Positions 19,717 to 22,150 of a stretch of DNA of 22,150 nucleotides are shown here, one piece after another. The translations under genes were made by a program, and so were the position numbers. Position 1 is the first letter of the stretch; every line of letters starts with the position of its first letter. The DNA is from Natrialbaceae archaeon Tc-Br11_E2g1 (GTDB lineage Archaea; Halobacteriota; Halobacteria; Halobacteriales; Natrialbaceae), in assembly GCA_001564255.1 (NCBI GenBank), contig LKNC01000006.1, positions 1 to 22,150 on the forward strand, in the 5' to 3' direction. A model generated the notes under the pieces. The model did not search any database and was not told the origin of the DNA. It saw only the letters and a list, made by a program, of their open reading frames with translations.

Positions 19717-22150
19717 TCAGGCGTCTTTGGGCTGGCCCCAGTACTCGTCGCGCTGTGGGCGGTCCGTGATGGCCCGGACGTCGATCGGTTCCTCTTTGGC
19801 GGCCCTGGCCTCGAGTGCGGCCGTGGCCGACGCTTCCGTCGAGAAGTAGGTGATCTCCTCCTCGACGGCGGCCTCGAGCAGCGTGCGGTCCCGGGAGACG
19901 ATCACGTCGACGCCGCCGCTGCGGACGGCCTCGACGAGGTCGACTTCCTCACAGAGGTCGTAGTACTCGGTGAAGCCGGCGACGAGCTCTTCGCCCGCCT
20001 CGGTGTCGGGCTCCGGGAACTCCTCGGCCGAGAGGTCGACGATCGCCGTCCCCTCCTCGGGGACGGGCTTGCTGACGGCGTTTTGGGCTTTGTCGTAGGC
20101 CTTGCCGAACGTGTCGGCGGTGCCCATCACCTCGCCGGTGGACTTCATCTCGGGGCCGAGACGCGGGTCCGACCCCGGCAGACGGTCGAACGGGAGGACG
20201 ACCTCCTTGATCGAGACCTGCTCGGGCACCTGCTCTGTGACGTCGAGTTCCTCGAGTGAGATGCCGGTCATGACCGTCGCGGCGATCTTGGCGATCGGGA
20301 CGCCCGTCGCCTTCGAGATAAACGGCACCGTCCGCGAGGAGCGGGGGTTGGCCTCGAGGACGTACACTTCGCTCTCGGCGTCGGGATCGTCGATGCCCGT
20401 GACGGCGAGTTGGACGTTCAACAGGCCGACGGTGTCGAGTTCTTGGGCGATCTGCTCTGCCACCTCGCGGACGCGACGGTTGACCTCGCGGCCGAGCGAG
20501 CGTGGCGGGATCATACACGCCGAGTCGCCGGAGTGAACGCCGGCAGTTTCGACGTGTTCCATGATGCCGCCGATGAGGACGTCCTCACCGTCGGCGACGG
20601 CGTCGACGTCGAGTTCGACCGCGTTCTCGAGGAAGTCGTCGACGAGGATCGGCTTGTCCGGGCTGACGCGAACGGCTTCCTCGATGTACTCCTCGAGTTC
20701 GGCGTCGTCGTAGACGACTTCCATCGCGCGGCCACCGAGCACGTACGACGGGCGCACGAGGACGGGGTAGCCGATCTCGTGGGCGAGTTCGAGGGCCTCG
20801 GTCTTCGAGGTCGCCGTCCCACCCTCGGGCTGGGCGATGCCCAGTTCGTCCATCAGGGCGTTAAAGCGATCACGGTCCTCCGCGAGGTCCATCGCCTCGA
20901 CGGAGGTTCCCATGACCGCACAGTCCAGGTCACGGCGATCGATCTCGTCGTGGAGCGGTTCGCCGATGTTCACGGAGGTCTGGCCGCCGAACTGGACCAT
21001 CACGCCGTCGGCGTCGGTCGCCTCGATGACGTCCGCGACCTCTTCGGCCGTGATCGGCTCGAAAAAGAGCCCATCGCTCGTGTCGTAGTCAGTCGAGACC
21101 GTCTCGGGGTTGTTGTTGACGACGTAGGCGTCGATCCCCATCTCCCGCAGCGCCTGGACCGCGTGGACCGAACAGTAGTCGAACTCCACGCCCTGTCCGA
21201 TGCGGATCGGGCCGCCGCCGACGACGACGACGCTTTCGACGTCCCGGTCGACCTCGAGTTCGCCCGCCGCGGCTGCGCCCTCGAGTGGTCCTTTCTCGAA
21301 CTCCGACTTGCGTGCGGAGTAGTAGTACGGCGTCTCGGCGGCGAACTCGCCGGCGCAGGTGTCGACCTGTTTGTAGGCGCGACCGGGGACGTCCGCTTCG
21401 ACCGTGCCGACGTCTGCCCCGGCGGCGGCGGCGATCACGGCGTTCGTGTGTCCGGTGATCGCGGCCTCGGTGAACTCCCCTTCCTGGGCGGCCACCGTCG
21501 ACTCGGCGATGTTGGCGTAACGCTCGGTGTACCACTCGAAGACACCCGTCAGGGAAACGACCTCCTCGACGGTGTAGCCGCGTTCGAACGCCTCGAACAT
21601 CGCGTACGGGCGGTCGGGCGAGGGCCGTTCGAGGTACTCGGCCTCGAGTTCCTCGTCGCTCACTTCCTCCCAGTCGACGCTTGGCTCGTACTCCGAGGAG
21701 CGAAGGGCCTTGAGCAGCGATTCCTCGAAGGTCCGGCCGATGGCCATCGCCTCGCCCGTCGACTTCATCGCCGTCGTCAGTTCGAAGTCGACGTCGTCGA
21801 ACTTGTCCTTGGGCCAGCGTGGCACTTTCGTGACGACGTAGTCGATCGCGGGCTCGAAGGCGGCGGTCGTCTCACCCGTGATCTCGTTTTCGATCTCGTG
21901 GAGGCGTTTGCCGAGTGCGACCTTCGCGGTCACGCGGGCGATCGGGTAGCCCGTCGCCTTCGAGGCCAGCGCCGACGAACGGGAGACGCGGGGGTTGACC
22001 TCGACGACGCGATACTCGCCGCCGGGCGTGCCGTCGTCGCGCCAGGCGAACTGGATGTTAAAGCCACCCTGGATGCCGAGTTCGCGGATGACGTCCAGCG
22101 CCGCGGTGCGCATCTCCTGGTGACCCTCGTCGGGGACGATCTGGGAGGGG
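19717..22150 (-). CDS. carB: Carbamoyl-phosphate synthase large subunit (5' end off the window)
   Basis: 811 residues are visible. The frame stays open to the window edge (PSQIVPDEGHQEM precedes the first internal Met), so the first part of the protein, roughly 240-250 residues by comparison with E. coli CarB, lies to the right. The enzyme makes carbamoyl phosphate from glutamine-derived ammonia, bicarbonate and two ATP for pyrimidine and arginine synthesis. Seen in order: the end of the first ATP-grasp (EVNPRVSRSSALASKATG), the allosteric/oligomer linker (MKSTGEAMAIGRTFEESLLK), the second ATP-grasp (GGGPIRIGQGVEFDYCSVHA, VLVRPSYVLGGRAMEVVY, EANPRSSRTVPFISKATG) and a C-terminal MGS-like regulatory domain ending GQPKDA. 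carA would be expected upstream but is outside the window. Confidence 0.96.
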   Translation of the reverse strand, partial: PSQIVPDEGHQEMRTAALDVIRELGIQGGFNIQFAWRDDGTPGGEYRVVEVNPRVSRSSALASKATGYPIARVTAKVALGKRLHEIENEITGETTAAFEPAIDYVVTKVPRWPKDKFDDVDFELTTAMKSTGEAMAIGRTFEESLLKALRSSEYEPSVDWEEVSDEELEAEYLERPSPDRPYAMFEAFERGYTVEEVVSLTGVFEWYTERYANIAESTVAAQEGEFTEAAITGHTNAVIAAAAGADVGTVEADVPGRAYKQVDTCAGEFAAETPYYYSARKSEFEKGPLEGAAAAGELEVDRDVESVVVVGGGPIRIGQGVEFDYCSVHAVQALREMGIDAYVVNNNPETVSTDYDTSDGLFFEPITAEEVADVIEATDADGVMVQFGGQTSVNIGEPLHDEIDRRDLDCAVMGTSVEAMDLAEDRDRFNALMDELGIAQPEGGTATSKTEALELAHEIGYPVLVRPSYVLGGRAMEVVYDDAELEEYIEEAVRVSPDKPILVDDFLENAVELDVDAVADGEDVLIGGIMEHVETAGVHSGDSACMIPPRSLGREVNRRVREVAEQIAQELDTVGLLNVQLAVTGIDDPDAESEVYVLEANPRSSRTVPFISKATGVPIAKIAATVMTGISLEELDVTEQVPEQVSIKEVVLPFDRLPGSDPRLGPEMKSTGEVMGTADTFGKAYDKAQNAVSKPVPEEGTAIVDLSAEEFPEPDTEAGEELVAGFTEYYDLCEEVDLVEAVRSGGVDVIVSRDRTLLEAAVEEEITYFSTEASATAALEARAAKEEPIDVRAITDRPQRDEYWGQPKDA

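Noticed and set aside
19585..20259. 224-codon plus-strand frame over the end of carB
   Set aside because: It crosses the carB stop and stem-loop, and its composition is a shadow of carB.
1..22150. CRISPR arrays, tRNA/rRNA genes, transposases or a complete insertion sequence
   Set aside because: I found no regularly spaced repeats, no tRNA-like cloverleaf blocks and no transposase motifs. The only mobile-element-like signal is the small inverted-repeat segment at 12836-12944.

Overview
ORGANISM. The window is chromosomal DNA from a halophilic archaeon (class Halobacteria). Proteins are very acidic and rich in Asp/Glu, GC is high with strong G/C use at third codon positions, and an archaeal A-type ATP synthase operon is present. 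Many starts are ATG with a TATA-like box about 23-31 bases upstream and no Shine-Dalgarno, which is the haloarchaeal leaderless pattern. The gene set (tethered winged-helix regulator, type IV pilin-like protein, HalX response regulator, fused FolC-FolP, GNAT with a zinc ribbon) is also haloarchaeal. I cannot name the genus. LAYOUT. (1) 1-3202, cell-surface block: a membrane-tethered HTH protein (minus) is divergent from a secreted protein and a pilin-like protein (plus), with a perfect 14-bp palindrome in the divergent region. (2) 3203-3823: a SAM methyltransferase of the MPBQ/MSBQ (quinone) type, divergent from the ATP synthase operon. (3) 3954-12106: A1AO ATP synthase genes atpH-I-K-E-C-F-A-B, tightly packed, often overlapping. 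The exception is a 199-base gap before the proteolipid gene atpK, which holds a stem-loop, a TATA box and an unusually strong Shine-Dalgarno. Subunit D (central rotor shaft) is not in the window. (4) 12330-14087: a HalX-type response regulator, a 109-base segment bounded by 14-bp perfect inverted repeats, and a GT-B glycosyltransferase. (5) 14102-16543: a fused dihydrofolate synthase/dihydropteroate synthase on the minus strand. (6) About 16803-18320: an AT-richer island with one membrane GT2 glycosyltransferase, probably acquired by transfer. (7) 18346-22150, minus strand: a two-CBS-domain protein, a GNAT acetyltransferase with a C-terminal zinc ribbon, and carB (large subunit of carbamoyl-phosphate synthase), whose N-terminal part lies beyond the right edge. 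HOW IT WORKS TOGETHER. The core is energy conservation: the rotary ATP synthase next to a probable menaquinone-maturation methyltransferase. Around it are housekeeping biosynthesis genes (folate, carbamoyl phosphate) and surface or sugar genes. I found no CRISPR array, tRNA, rRNA, transposase or complete insertion sequence, and no obvious multi-gene novel defence or biosynthetic system. The least explained signals are the 12836-12944 inverted-repeat element, the GT2 island, the palindrome beside the tethered regulator and the atpK leader.
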